DNA from: Cyclina sinensis
Taxonomy: Eukaryota; Mollusca; Bivalvia; Venerida; Veneridae
Assembly: GCA_012932295.1 (NCBI GenBank)
Contig: JAAONU010000016.1
Coordinates: 30,069,290-30,133,289, forward strand
Length of the DNA: 64,000 bases
Direction of reading: 5' to 3'
Below, in pieces: positions 14,001 through 25,900 of the stretch. Below the pieces are notes generated by a model. It was not told the origin of the DNA, did no database searches, and saw only the letters and a program-made list of their open reading frames with translations. Each line of letters opens with the position of its first letter. Position 1 is the first letter of the stretch. Made by a program: the position numbers and the translations under genes.

Positions 14001-17000
14001 TGTCTGGACTACTTCTCTTATACTATTAAAGCAATTTAAATGAAATGTTACAGGATTGTTTTGTACCTCAAGTACTTGCACATGTCTTACAAGTTTTTAG
14101 TTTGAATGATTTTTGGCTGAGTAATGGCCCTTGAATAAAAAAATGCGTTTTAGCCTACAAACTGTCCAATCACCTCTCAATACTACTGTTTAATTGGCTA
14201 TCATCAGGTGACACATGATCACTGATCGCCCTTGTGTATGTGCCACCCTTAAACTGTCATAAGATGTCACAATTGCAGAATTTTTCCATTATCTTTTTGA
14301 AAGGTGAAATAGAGTTCAAATGAATGAGACAAAAGAAAGAGGGCAGATAACTATTAAAATCAAAATTCTTATTAAGGAGATTAATCTCCTTCTTTATTTA
14401 AAAGCTTTAAGAACCATTTCGCTGGGAGACGTATTGTTTTTGCCCTGTCCGACTGTCCATCTATCCATCTGTCTAACTTCGTTTCTGTTCGATAATTAGA
14501 GTGCCTTTTGACCTAGAGTCCTCAAACTTCATAGGGTGATTGTGGTTATTGAGTTACAGAAGCCTATTGTTTTTGGAGTCAGCCACTCAAGGTCAAGGTC
14601 ATAGTGACCTTGAATGTGAAAATGGTTTCCCCTCAATGACTAGAGTTCTATTTGACCTAGTGTCTTCAAACTTCATAGGATGACTGTCCTTTTTAAGTTA
14701 CAGAGGCCAATAGATTTTGGGGTTAGCCGGTTGAAGGTCACAGTGATCTTTAACTTGAAAATGTTTTCCGCTCAATAACTAGAGTTCTGTTTGACCCTGA
14801 GTCCTCAAACCTTATAGGATGATTGTCTTTAATGAGTAGAAGAAGCGTATTATTTTTGGGGTCAGCTGATCAAAGGTCAAGGTCTCAGTGACCTTAAATA
14901 CGAAAATGGTTTTCACTCAATTACTAGAGTTCTCTTTGACCCAGTGTCTTCAAACTTAATGGTATGATTGTCTAGGCTAGCCTGTTTTTGGGGTCTGTAG
15001 GTTAAAGGCCAAGGTCACATTGACTTAAATGTTGTCAAAAAATTCTCCGATCAATACCTCAATTGCTATATCAGCCAGACTGTTGAACTCTTTGTTTTTG
15101 CAGTGTCAGTTGTTCATCTGTCACATTTTGTTTCCATTTGATAAGGAGAGTTCCTTTTGACATGAAACCATTAAACTTCATATGATACTGTAGCTAAAAA
15201 ATATTTCCAACAAACATGTCACTTTAAAAGCTTTTTTATGTAGGTTTTGTTACCTTGCATTGGACCTCTACCACTGGGTGGGTTTTGAGGTCACCTGGGT
15301 CAAGGTCAAGGTCACGGTGGTTTAAATTAGATATTTTCTACCTTAAGTCTTAGTGTTATGCTGGCATTCAATTTAATTTCAACCAAACTCGCAAAACATT
15401 TGTAAACAATAGATCTCTTTTTTCCTGAACAAACCTAGCTGATCCTATTATGTGTTCCAGATGTATGGGGCCTAAATAGGCTATTTTAATACGTCTGGAT
15501 GATTTGAGTATTCATTTATTGACTGATATCTTAGATATTTGGTGTGTATGTACCATGCACATCTGGCCATGGGTTGGATTTTAGGTCACTAGGGTTAATG
15601 TCACCCAAGCTAAAAATCAAAATTGGACCCACACCAGGTGTCACTTGGTTTTTACATAGACTGATATAGGTAAAAACTTTCAAAAAATCTTCTCATCAGA
15701 AACCACAAGGCGCTGGGGTTCAGATATATTTGGTGTGTGAATGGAAAGTAGTTGAAGTTGTACTCAGGTGAGTGAATAAAAGAGCCAAAATAAGGAAAGT
15801 ACAAGTCTCGTCATTAAATGAGAAGGGTAAGATACTGTTTTTGTGTAGGTATGTGCACAGGTATTTTCTCTTACAACATGTAGTTGTTATTTCTCTTTTT
15901 CAGAGTGTATGATGGTTTATTCATTAGATATGGCACATGACCACCAAGAGTTTCACTAGACAGTCAAAAATAGATGTCCTCAAAAGGTCAGAGAGAATCT
16001 CAGTTTTACACATAGTCAGAATATGCCATACCAACTTGTGATAGATGAAATTACAATGTACAAGAAAACCTTTCTGAGGTTCCTTCAATACTTCATGGAG
16101 CTAGAAACAAAAGATTCAAGACATCAGAAATGACATTGTGATTCTCTGGAAAAAAATATTATATCTGTTCCTTGATTAAACAGATCAGTTTTGACTAAAT
16201 AATGAATTTGATTTGTATGTGTATACTGTGTTCATTTTATTAAAAGAGCAAATTTTCTTATGGAAATATTCATCGAAATTAAGTTCTGCAAATGAAAAAT
16301 TGATCAAGTTTTGCAGCAGCCTTTTTTGAAATCTGTTTCTCAGTAATTCTGCAGATAAAATTCATTCAGCATTAATGATTTTTAAGTTTTATTTCTCAAG
16401 AAAATTGTATAATTACAGTTCAAAAGTTCTGCCATTGGAAAAGCCAGTTGAGACAGCCATGTTGACAAGTCTGACGGGAGTGAAATGTATCCTTGGTAAC
16501 CAGTGGCATTGTACGCTTGCAGAGAATGCTGCAAAACTCAAGACAAATATGAAAGGTAAGTTCCCCGGCCTATGTTGTGGCTTCACGTATGTCAGCAGGA
16601 TTAATTTCTTATTATTGCTTCATAATCAGGGAAGTATCATTTACCAGTGTTCTTTCCTGTTTTAATTAATTCAAAACTATTTTTTTTCTGAAAATGAGAC
16701 AATTCATTGACAAACCCAGTCTGATTCTTGATCGCTTACTGATTATTTGATTTATAGTAAGAGAGCTAATATAAGGTGTGAAGAGTTTACTTGAGCTTAT
16801 TTTTGTATCAAACTTTTTTGATTTTAGATTTGTTGGAGGGAGGTATGTCAACTGGTGAGGCAGTACGTATGCTGTTTACTCCTTATCGCAGGAAGATTCC
16901 AGTCAGTGAGAATGGAGAGGGGGAGGGAGAAGAAACAGGGGGGGAGTCAGACAAGAAAGATGAGGAGGCAAAAAGTACTGATGGTTCAGCCACAGATAGG

Positions 17001-17123
17001 TCACAGGGAAGCGAGAAAACTGCAACCACTGTACAAGAATACAAAGAGAATATTGACATTCAAAGATCCTGGTTTAACTTTGTCTGCTATGGTCTACCAA
17101 ATCTTGTGGTGACTCAAACATAG
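2054..17123 (+). CDS. CFAP46: CFAP46 (TTC40)-like protein, C-terminal exons; 5' end outside window
   Basis: These are the 12 terminal exons of a ciliary C1d central-apparatus protein. Exons: 2054-2247, 3899-4017, 4350-4576, 7028-7111, 9892-10001, 10259-10319, 11154-11189, 12842-12944, 13224-13336, 15904-15986, 16419-16555, 16828-17123 (TAG). All junctions are GT-AG and phases join correctly, apart from the frameshift in the exon at 15904. The protein part starts with a coiled-coil-like segment (VELEALLAKCRDHRQNVQQL). It then has a CHAT/separase-like domain: EYAILLVDPELMELPLEAL, SIVSLTRDFSLQL, SFIFYGMERLLSYI, SLTGVKCILGNQW, and a conserved tail RSWFNFVCYGLPNLVV. Charged, low-complexity insertions (EPPPPPQ; GEGEGEETGG) interrupt it. 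CFAP46 identity rests on recalled similarity of this C-terminus. A related CHAT-domain protein is the alternative, but less likely. Confidence 0.72.
2900..3150 (-). repeat. tRNA-derived SINE (family A)
   Basis: A ~250-bp element shares a long stretch with 43745-43990: CATCCCATTCCAGAGA, then a GTACAGCACTGATACA-like segment, then TCATCTGAA..ACAATTAGAA, then a tRNA-like head. Read on the minus strand it has an A-box-like segment (agtggtc) and a degenerate B box. Two copies in one window support a dispersed SINE. Confidence 0.6.
5190..6120 (+). repeat. Tandem array of tRNA-SINE-like head units
   Basis: Units of ~65-135 bp repeat along the stretch. They contain GGTACCAGCCTGTGTGGTC, CAGTGGTTAAAGTA (A-box-like), TTCTTGTAATCAGTTAAC and CACTGATGG. 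Some units carry ATCATGGGTTGAGCCCCACC (B-box-like) followed by CCCATGAAACATTCA. The last unit runs into a SINE-like tail (GTGAGAAAGTT) shared with 11005. The array is in a CFAP46-like intron and has no coding content. Confidence 0.7.
10890..11110 (+). repeat. tRNA-derived SINE (family B)
   Basis: The A-box-like segment is TAGTTAAAATCACTGAC and the B-box-like segment is GGGTTCGAGCTTC. The tail GTGAGAAAGTTGACAGTTTC matches the tail after the array at 5190-6120. It ends just before the micro-exon at 11154. Confidence 0.55.
11154..11189 (+). CDS. CFAP46: 36-nt micro-exon of the CFAP46-like gene
   Basis: This exon encodes IVDPHLDCAET and sits between a TAG acceptor and a GGTAAG donor. The exon ending at 10319 leaves one base (T) and the exon at 12842 begins AG. 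Joining those two directly would make a TAG stop. With this exon included, both junctions are in frame and the text reads NFR-F-IVDPHLDCAET-EENKP. It matches the position of an IVDP/VVDP segment in the family. Confidence 0.8.
11350..12590. repeat. Three adjacent TATGCCCCC-type dispersed repeats
   Basis: Blocks begin TTTTTATGCCCCC at about 11354, 11592 and 12057. Two end in GGGGGCATCC (12022) or GGGGGGACATTG (12540). The second block contains (CGGT)n at 11640-11660 and two diverged copies of GTTGCACATACTGAAATAAA about 170 bp apart. The third contains three ~130-bp repeats of ACTTCCTTA..AGTGGATTTACTTCATA. No coding frame is credible; short reading frames here are shadows. Confidence 0.75.
13380..14170 (+). 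repeat. Tandem repeat, GGTGTGATTTCATCCAAAC type
   Basis: Two ~450-bp halves share ACTACT..CAGAAACYACTGGTG, TTTCATCCAAACTTTACAGG, AATGATCAGTACCAAGTC, TTGGCTGAG(T)TATGGCCCTTGAAT and GCGTTTTAGCC. A (CTGT)n/(CCAT)n microsatellite at 13790-13835 separates them. Intronic; no exon seen. Confidence 0.75.
14400..15780. repeat. Tandem repeats with CAAGGTCAAGGTCA half-sites
   Basis: Four ~150-bp units share AGAGTTCTGTTTGACC, GTCCTCAAACTTCATAGG, ATGATTGTC and GGTCAAGGTCA(C)AGTGACC. Sequence like the 1-1650 array follows at 15240-15780, with ATAGACTGATATAGG, CAGAAACCACAAGG and TTGGTGTG. The stretch is intronic and ends about 120 bp before the CFAP46-like exon at 15904. Confidence 0.7.
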
Positions 17124-17466
17124 ACATTTTGTGAAATTTTTTGTTTCGCCAGCACACAGTGTGATATTAAGATCACATTTAAGTCAGTGATTTGAATTTT
17201 CTGGTGTGCAAATATAAATATGACAAATAAGTATCTTTTAAATGGAACGATTTGAAAGATGGAAACATTGAAAGATCTGGTGAACATCTAAAAATGCAAA
17301 AAAAGGGTATTTGCAAATTTATTGGTCACTGACCACTCCTGAAGATTTTTTTTTCCGTCCATGTTGGATTTAGTCTGTGATAAAAAGTTTATTTATATAA
17401 AAACTAATGTATGTTTTAAAAATGAATTCTTGAACGAGTTTATATATTTCATTACATAGATAAATG

Positions 17467-17472
17467 AATAAA
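17467..17472 (+). promoter_or_regulatory. Polyadenylation signal of the CFAP46-like gene
   Basis: AATAAA lies 344 bp after the TAG stop. It is followed by a T/G-rich stretch (ttttgttcttgttcattgtg), as expected downstream of a cleavage site. Confidence 0.7.
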
Positions 17473-17499
17473 AAGTATTTTGTTCTTGTTCATTGTGAT

Positions 17500-18470
17500 T
17501 CATTGTCCCTCCTCGCCTTATCGAAGAAAAAAGGGGTGTGTAGAAATGGGCTCTGACTGTCCGTCACACTTCGTTACCAGTCCATAACTAAGCCATTCAT
17601 CAAGGGATTTTGGAAGAACTTGGCACAAATGTTCACCATAATAAGATGTGTCATGCGCAACACCCAGACCCATATCTCCAAGGTCAAGGTAAACTTAGTT
17701 TGTTATACGGTCTATTTTGTGTCCAGTCCACAACGTTTCCATTCATCAGAGGATTATGAAATAAGTTTGCACAAATGTTCACCAAAATAAGATGCATGTC
17801 ATGCGCAGCACCCAGACCCCTTACTCCAAGGTCACACTTTGAGATCAAAGGTCAACATTGTCTGTTGTAGGGTATATTTCTTGTCTGGGCCATAACTTTT
17901 TAATCCATCAAGGGATTTTGAAATTACTTGGCACAAATGTTCACCATAATAAGACGACATGTCATGCGCAACACTCAGACCCCCTCCTCCAAGGTCAAGG
18001 TCACACTTGGAATTCAAAGGTCAACATTGTCTGTTGTAGGGTATATTTCTTGTCTGGGCCTAAACTTTTTCATCCATCAAGGGATTTTGAAATTACTTGG
18101 TACAAATCTTCGCCATAATAAGACGACATATCATGTGCAACACTTGTACCCCTTCCGTCAAGGTCACACTTGGAGATCAAAGGTCAACATTGTCTGTTGG
18201 AGGGTATATTTCGTGTCTGGGCCATAACTTTTTCATCCATCAAGGGATTTTGAAATAACCTGGCACAAATGTTCACCATAATAAGATGTGTCATGAGCAA
18301 CACCCAGACCCATATCTCCAAGGTCAAGGTAAACTTAGTTTGTTATACGGTCTATTTTGTGTCCAGTCCACAACGTTTCCATTCATCAGAGGATTATGAA
18401 ATAAGTTTGCACAAATGTTCACCAAAATAAGATGCATGTCATGCGCAGCACCCATGTTTTTTTGCAAGTG
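17500..18470. repeat. Tandem ~165-bp array with an internal long duplication
   Basis: Units share CATCAAGGGATTTTGAAAT, GGCACAAATGTTCACCATAA, TAAGACGACATGTCATGCGC, a CCAAGGTCAAGGTCACACTT segment and CAACATTGTCTGTTGTAGGG. The ~165-bp stretch from about 17646 recurs nearly unchanged from about 18286, so the array has a higher-order structure. Reading frames across it come from its near-multiple-of-three period and are not genes. Confidence 0.85.
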
Positions 18471-19744
18471 CAGATCTAGCATTTATCAAGATTTTGCATT
18501 GAAAGTCCAGATCAATACCTCCAACTTTTGAAATAGTGTAATTGTGTGCTTCATGTAAAACTTCCCTTAGGTGGGGGACATTGGTAATTGTTTCAAATTC
18601 TTGTATTTATAAATAGGCATTTAAGGTCATGTGAGGTGTTTCAACTGTGCATATATAACCTATAGTTTGACGTCTTTGTTATGACGTAGCAGCCAGCTGA
18701 TTAAATATTTAGTACATCAATTCCAAGGTAGAAGTACATTTGGATAGGTTTCAAATATTTGTCTGTAAACAACAATCTCATATTTGTGTTGGGTAATAAA
18801 ACTCGTATACATGTATAAGTAATATCTTTCATCTGTGTAACTATTAGTCTGTACAGAAGTAAATTAACAGTCCGCTGTAAGCTCCAGAAATTGGCATAAA
18901 TAAGAGTTATTTTACCTTAATTAAAAATGTGGCAAATTCTCAAGTACCATGTAGTGAAAAATGTAAGGGTTGTGGGCTAGCTTAAGGTAAAGTTTATAGA
19001 AACCATTATTCTTTTGAATGTTGAAAGCATTATTTTCATTTATTGCTTAAAGATTGAAATTGAGAATAATCTGCTTTACTGCTTAATTAAATAATAGGCT
19101 GAGATTTGTTTCGTATTATCAAAAAAAAATCCAAAGCTGATGTGCTGGATCATTACAAGATCTTCCAATCTTGATTGTAAGAAAAAAAAACAACTTAGTT
19201 TTGTTCTTCAGTGTTACAGAAATTCTATGACGCCTTTAAAAGAGTGAAGATAATAATCTCACAGAGTTAATGATTTCAAACAAGTTATTTTACTTATGAT
19301 TTTTTCCTTGAACTATTGATCTTTATAGGAAGACATTTGAAGGTCTCGAGCAATTATTATAAGGTTTTTCTAAATAGATGGCATTAAGAATACAACATCA
19401 AGTAACTAGTGCAAGTCAATGAATATTGCCCATCAATATTGAGTTACACATCTGGTTTAGTAGTAGACATGAAAACAAGGGTGCATTATAACAATTTTAA
19501 AGGTGATTTCACTCAAGTTTGAGAGGTTACTTTGTTTTGGAAAAGTTTAAATGATATTTAACCACTGACATCTCCTCAACTTGAATAGGTTTAATATTAG
19601 CAGTAGTCTTCAGCAGTATTTCCATTTTGTAATTGGAACCATTGTTCCTGGGAAGTATTTGTACAACACCACTATGCCCTGTAATAAATTAACAACATAT
19701 TCCAGCTTATGACAAATGATGTACAGTGAGGAAAAAATAGCAAT
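18471..19744. other. Intergenic, no gene seen
   Basis: This is AT-rich sequence between the CFAP46-like 3' end and the converging unrecognised minus-strand gene. I see no exon-like segment, RNA gene or clear repeat. Confidence 0.5.
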
Positions 19745-19975
19745 TTAAACTGTTTGTAGGCCTTGACTGCTTGGTGGTTTATATGTTTGCCTCTTTTTCA
19801 GAGGGTCCCAGGTTCTAATCCTAGCCAGAGCTATAAGTTTCCCTTGGGCTAAGACACCTTTACAACATCTGCCCCAGTTATCGAGTAACAAATATAACTG
19901 GCTCTTCTCTGAAGCAGTTGGCATCTCAAGTTCCATTTCAATAAACTCGATGGCTTTCATCGCAACCAAGCTAAA
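19745..19975 (+). repeat. Possible tRNA-derived SINE fragment
   Basis: TTGGTGGTTTATATGTTTGCC resembles an A box, and CCCAGGTTCTAATCCTAGCC resembles a B box about 45 bp later. The spacing fits a tRNA head, but no acceptor stem can be formed. It is therefore a SINE remnant rather than a tRNA gene. Confidence 0.45.
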
Positions 19976-22900
19976 AATAGCATAAGCTTGTATTTAAAGC
20001 ATTAGTTCTCCCTGACTGGAGAAAAACAACAAAACAAAGGTAAAATAACATTCTACAATAATCTTTTACTTTTTCATGATCATTTTTAATTTCATGATAC
20101 AACAAAATCAAATTCAAAATGTCTGTCCCAAAGGAGTCTTGACAACACATCCAAACACATTTAAAAATACAGATAGTATTTCACACAGCTTCAAATAATA
20201 TCAAATTCAAGTATCTTGAAGAAAAACAAAACAAACACAAGACTACAACACCAATAAACAGATTTTTTGGGTCAATCTTGGATGAAGTACAATTTTCTAA
20301 TGTTCTGTTATTGGCCCCTCTACAGACAGAAATTCTCTGTCTTCAGAATTTCTTTCACAAGAAAATGAATTTTTTAATACCAATTTCCCAATGCTCATAA
20401 ATATTCTACATGTAGACTGAGCACCATTGAACCAGTGCTAGTTACTTAAATATATACTCTCACTTTGAGATATATATGAAAAATTAGATATCAACCCTGT
20501 ATCTGTGTCCAAATCAAGTACTTTGCACAAGACTGGCCCAAGTTAAATGAATAATGTAGGCACTAAGTCTAACCTTGTGTCAAGCCCTAGAAATATGCAA
20601 TATCACATCTAGATATAAGCCTCTGCAGATAACATTCTAAAGAATGTCTTAACAGTTGTTTCAAAGTTCACAAACTTCTGCTGAAATGTTGACTTACAAC
20701 AGGACTAAATGAAGTATGTTTTGTTAACTAAATTATTAAAGCAATATCACTGATACAATACTGAAACCCGAGCTGCAAATGTACCACTTCAGACATTTTT
20801 TTTACCATTTCAATCTTATAAATTAAAAAATCTTCTATGACATTCTGTTGGTTGACAAAATTTCATGTCATAAGTACATGTACATCACATCTATAACTAT
20901 GGTAAATTCAGTAAATGTTAAGGTTTAATATTGTCAGTAAGAAATACAGCCTCATGTGTTAACCACTAGTTTAGTTTTACAATACAGCACCAGATTAATT
21001 TGTCAATGGTGCATCATTTACTTGTGTTATATGACACCAATTTTAACTACCGAAACTTCTGTCTTTGAACTATAGAACATTATGCAGTCACTTGTTTTTA
21101 TCATGATTTTATCCATACATGTAACCCTGCATGTAAGGTCAATTCAAAATCACAAAACTATGTTGTAATGCCCTAAATCCTTATCAATGTGACTAGGATC
21201 ATTAAACTTTTAAAGACCCTCTGTCCCCTGTCTTCCTATGAATCAATGACAGCCATATTTATAGGAGTGAATAAATTACTGGAAAGCGAATATGAAATGC
21301 TGAATAAACTATGTTTTTTAAAAACATGAAATATTTATATAAATGATATAAATGACAAAACACACCATTTTTCTTCTATGTTGTCAAGCATATGGTCATA
21401 TTTATTTCTAGTATGGCAACATTTCACAAAGTCTGAATCTATCTCTGGAGACAAAGAGACTACGAAATTAAATTTCTTATTTATTGTTTCAACACAAATA
21501 ATGTGACTGCATCATAATCAAAAACCCTGATGTCAACAAAAATACTTTGTAAAGATGTATACTATTAATATAATTAGTGAACAACTCCCCTGATACAGGT
21601 ACAATTTGCAATCTTTAAAAGATATTTCACATATTACTAACTTCATTCTTTACAAACTTCTAGTACATTTGGAAGAGAATCCTCCTCCCAAAGCTGAAAA
21701 GCACTTGTGAGTCCTTGCCATCTGAAAACCTACCATTTTCTGCACACAGTTTCGGATTTCAATGACATTATGTGACCTGCACATTTACTACCTGGTCCAG
21801 TGAAAGTGTGTTGTTATATTCATAACAGTTATTGTATAAAACAAATATATATTTGTATAATAAATACATAGGTAGGCATAATGAATTTTACACAGCAAAG
21901 CTCATAGCTGTGTGTTTTAATAACAGCCAAACTTGTGCAAAGTAACAACCTGTCGGGTTTAAGGCTTGTAAACTGATAAAATGGCCCAAAATTTTTCAAA
22001 ATTTTAGCTCCGAAGCTTAACTTGTCTCATATCAATAATTTTTCTATAACAAAAACATAAACTTGATATTTCTTACACAAGTCTCTTCTACTAATAGTAA
22101 TACTGAGTAGTTTGAAATAAATAGCAGAACTGTTGATAGGGAAATACTAATGTATGCTTTTCTTTCACATTAAGCAGATATCATTTCATGAAATTTACAA
22201 CTAAACTAAACACATAACAATAATTCAAATCTCTTTCCTCCAATATGACAAAAAATATGAGAGATCTAAATTTCGCATTCAACAGTTACTTTCAATAATA
22301 GGTTAACAATTATAAAACCTCTTAGTATTAAAAAGTAAGTTATTCATTTTGACAAGGACAAAAATACACATGTATACAAAAAAAAAAAAACTTCACACAA
22401 AATGAAATCCAAAAATTTACATACCTATTTAAAAGTTATCTTTTCATGAACTGTTCATAGTATAAAATGTATAATTATAGCTGCACTTTACATCATTCTA
22501 TGTTCTACTAATTCATTCCCAATTTTCAGTACCGGGTATGTCTTCATTTCTTTAACATAACTTACCAGTCAGTATATATCACTCTTTCCTTCAAGCCAAA
22601 GCGCCAAAAAATACAGAGTTACACATCTTGAAAACTTACTAAACTTTAACTATGCATCAACAAAGAAAGTGGTTCTAAATAGGTATGTACAAAAAACATC
22701 TAATGCGAAATTAAGTATCTATATATCAAACCCAGGACCCTATACCACACAAAAATGTTTCCAAAGTTTTCAATAAATGCTCATCAGAATTCATACTAAT
22801 TCAATATTTTTTCACCACTAGTCTTAGACCATGAACAATCAAATACTGATACACTTCTCATCTATCCATTTTTTTTCATCTTGTTTTTTTAGAAAATGTA

Positions 22901-22994
22901 GGGTTGTTTGGTTAAAGAAAATACTCTCATCTCCATTTTCAATTTTAAGTATATATTCCATCCTGTGCACTAACAAAAGATTTTTGAAATACTT
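19976..22994 (-). other. Probable 3' UTR and downstream DNA of the unrecognised minus-strand gene
   Basis: About 3 kb of AT-rich DNA has no coding-like frame. Several TTTATT motifs (AATAAA on the minus strand, for example near 21480) could serve as polyadenylation signals, so the UTR end cannot be fixed. A poly-A run sits at 22379-22390. Confidence 0.4.
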
Positions 22995-25900
22995 TTAGAA
23001 TGAACTTGGGGAGAACATATTTGATTCTTTATTGTTTACTTTAACTTTCTGGGTAGTGCTCCATGTAAAAAATGACTTCATAAAGTTTGGTTTGTGGGCC
23101 TCTAGATCAGAGCCAGCAGAGTCTGAGAAGTCATGTAGATGGTGCGTATGCATACTCGTAGCTGGTTCAGAATATGACACAACCTTATCGGTTGGTGAAT
23201 TAACAACTTCGATTACCTCGACTGGCTTTGAGCTAACCACCTGTTTCTCTGCCATTCTAACCAGTCCTTGTTCATGTTTTTTATCTTGCTGTAGTTTTTT
23301 CAGATGCAACTGTCCTGCAACACTCTCCAAGAATGAAAATCCTGGACCTGTCTTTTGAAGTTCGTTTTGATTTTTCTCATTTTTTAGTGAATTTCTCCTC
23401 TTTAACTTAGGCGATATTCTTGGAGTGGTTGGCAATGATTTTGCCTTGCGCGCCTCAAATAAACTATCCTCTAAAGCAGGCATTTGTCCATCTGACACTG
23501 AGAGCTCTGGCTGACTTGTATAGTGGTTAAACTCAGGATCGTCTCTGATAATTTTGTGAAGATCGTATTTGCCTTCTGGGTCACTTTCATAACCATGCCT
23601 TTGTGAAAGGTGGTTTTTAATAGCAAGTTCCCGTTTCTTTTTTGGTTTTCGCTTCTTGTGTTGATTAGGGAAGTATAATTGTCGCAGACTATCACCAAGG
23701 TTAAAAAGTGGCTCAACAACTACTTTTCTCTCTTCTGTTTTGGCTGCATCAACTGAAAATGTTGAAACAAACATATATTTACCTATAAACAAGTTCATAA
23801 AGTAATGCTTCTGCAATATGAAGGAACACAACATTCAAATAATAGGACACAAATACCTAATTATCTTAATATGAGAACTATTTTACTTAGCCTTGGTTAC
23901 CATCTAAATTCAAGAAACTTGCAATGTAATAATAACTTGGATCTAATGGCTCAACAAGTAAATTCTATCTATTAAATCATCTTAAAATGGTCTAAACCAA
24001 CTAACTAATATATCTGATTAAAGGGGTCAAATCAATTAAAAGTAATACCTAGGATGATACTCCCTTTTGCTACTGCTAGCCTTAAAGCAACTAGCTATAA
24101 ACATGCAATGATCTTCATAATAATATAGAACAACATGCACTGAGAAAAAACTATTTAATACCAATTTCTGACAGGCTTTCTTTGCCATCTGTGTCGTTTT
24201 CATCCTCTTCCATTACAGTGAAGAACTGACGACTTCGACGCCGAACTGAAAACACATTTTCTCGTGCAGGTTCAAGTTCTACATCTGGATCGCTTTCTGT
24301 TTTGAATAAAATGTCCTTTTCAAGTGAGACAATTTCCGTAAGTTTATACTCATTACGAGCCATAGTTGTTGTTGTAGTTGGTCCCAGATGAGCAACAGTG
24401 ACAGATGTGTTCTTCTCATTATTAGAAATAACAAGGCTTATTGTAGCACTTGGCTTTGGGGTGTGTGTTGTACTGGCACTACTGCTCAAAACAGTTTCAC
24501 ATACTGATGACAGCACAGCACTCTTCGGTATCACAATAGTGTTCAGATCACTGACTTTAGATGTACCCGTTTGTGTGGAAATGAGATTCGTTTTTGGAGA
24601 GATCGACTCGCACTGCGAGGTAGGCAGCTCCTGTTGCATTTTGCCTTTCTGTTTTTTTGTATCTTTACAAGCAGACCACCAACATGCAAACTCTGAAATA
24701 TATGAGAAAACCATCTGTCTGAAGAATTTTCCACCTCAATATGAAATCTTATTTTAGAAAATCAATGAGGGACATTGCTGATAACAAATTATCCCCCTTA
24801 CTCAGATAACATCAGAGGTAATCCAAATTGCACTTTGGTCCTTTCAGTTGGAATCCTCTGACTTTATCCTTGTTTCTCTTTGTGATAGTCTTGACTTTCA
24901 GTTGTGAAAATTGTCACTTACATATTAAATAAAAAGTTAGGAATATAAAAAAACAAACTTTATGTGCTAACAAAATATATTTTTAAACTAAATGTTTAAT
25001 CTGACTACTATTGTGGCAAATAATAAGGTGTAATTATCACCATACCATAAAGGAAAACAGCGATGAAAGCAGAGGAATCCAAATAGAAGGACCAAGTTAA
25101 TATTTGAGAGTATTCAGGGTAGATAATCCACTGATGTCCCCCATTTCTTTCTAAAATTCTAAAAAAGTGCATTATGCCTGAAATCTGCACAAAAAGGCAC
25201 CTTTGCTTAAGTGTGAAGAATGCTACATGGTAATAAGAAATTCTCTGCACTAACAAAATGGTATCATTAGTCTGGACTTATGACAAAAATATGTTTTTTG
25301 GCTGACTTAAAAAATCTGAAGCATTTTTAGATGTTATGACATGTAGGTTTAAGATAAACAAAAACATTTCTATACAGGTGTATTCACTAAAACTTACATA
25401 ATTGTAAATTAAATCTACACTGTCAATAATGATATTAACTTTAAGCAAATATCAGTCAGTTTTTAAATTAATGTTTATAATTATGTGACCTTTGATTCCA
25501 AAACACTAATTTCACAGAAGTTAGAGCAAAAAAAAGTCGCTTTAAAAGTGGACATTGAGGACAGTATAATTTTAAACTGTTAAAATAAACATCACTTAAA
25601 TACAGTCCTATCAACCTCAAACATTACTTTTTCAAAGAATGGATTAGAGAAAGTAAAAAACAAAACAAATTTCACACCAAAAAAAGATCTGCTTCCTGGG
25701 TTTCTTTGCATCTTGAAGTATGTTTCAGTTGAAAAGTAAAATATTCTTAAATAAATAAACTTTCCAAAAACACAACACTGATAATACAGTACAACAGGAT
25801 TCAGTTATGATCTAGGTGCATGCACTTGTTCAAATCACTAGGAAAAAACAGTCTTACACATACAACATTTTATATCTATAATCAGTCTTGTCCAACTTAA

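Noticed and set aside
22995..24714. Overlapping plus-strand frames (23032-23358, 24398-24757) as genes
   Set aside because: They are antisense shadows of two well-spliced minus-strand exons and have no splice or family support.
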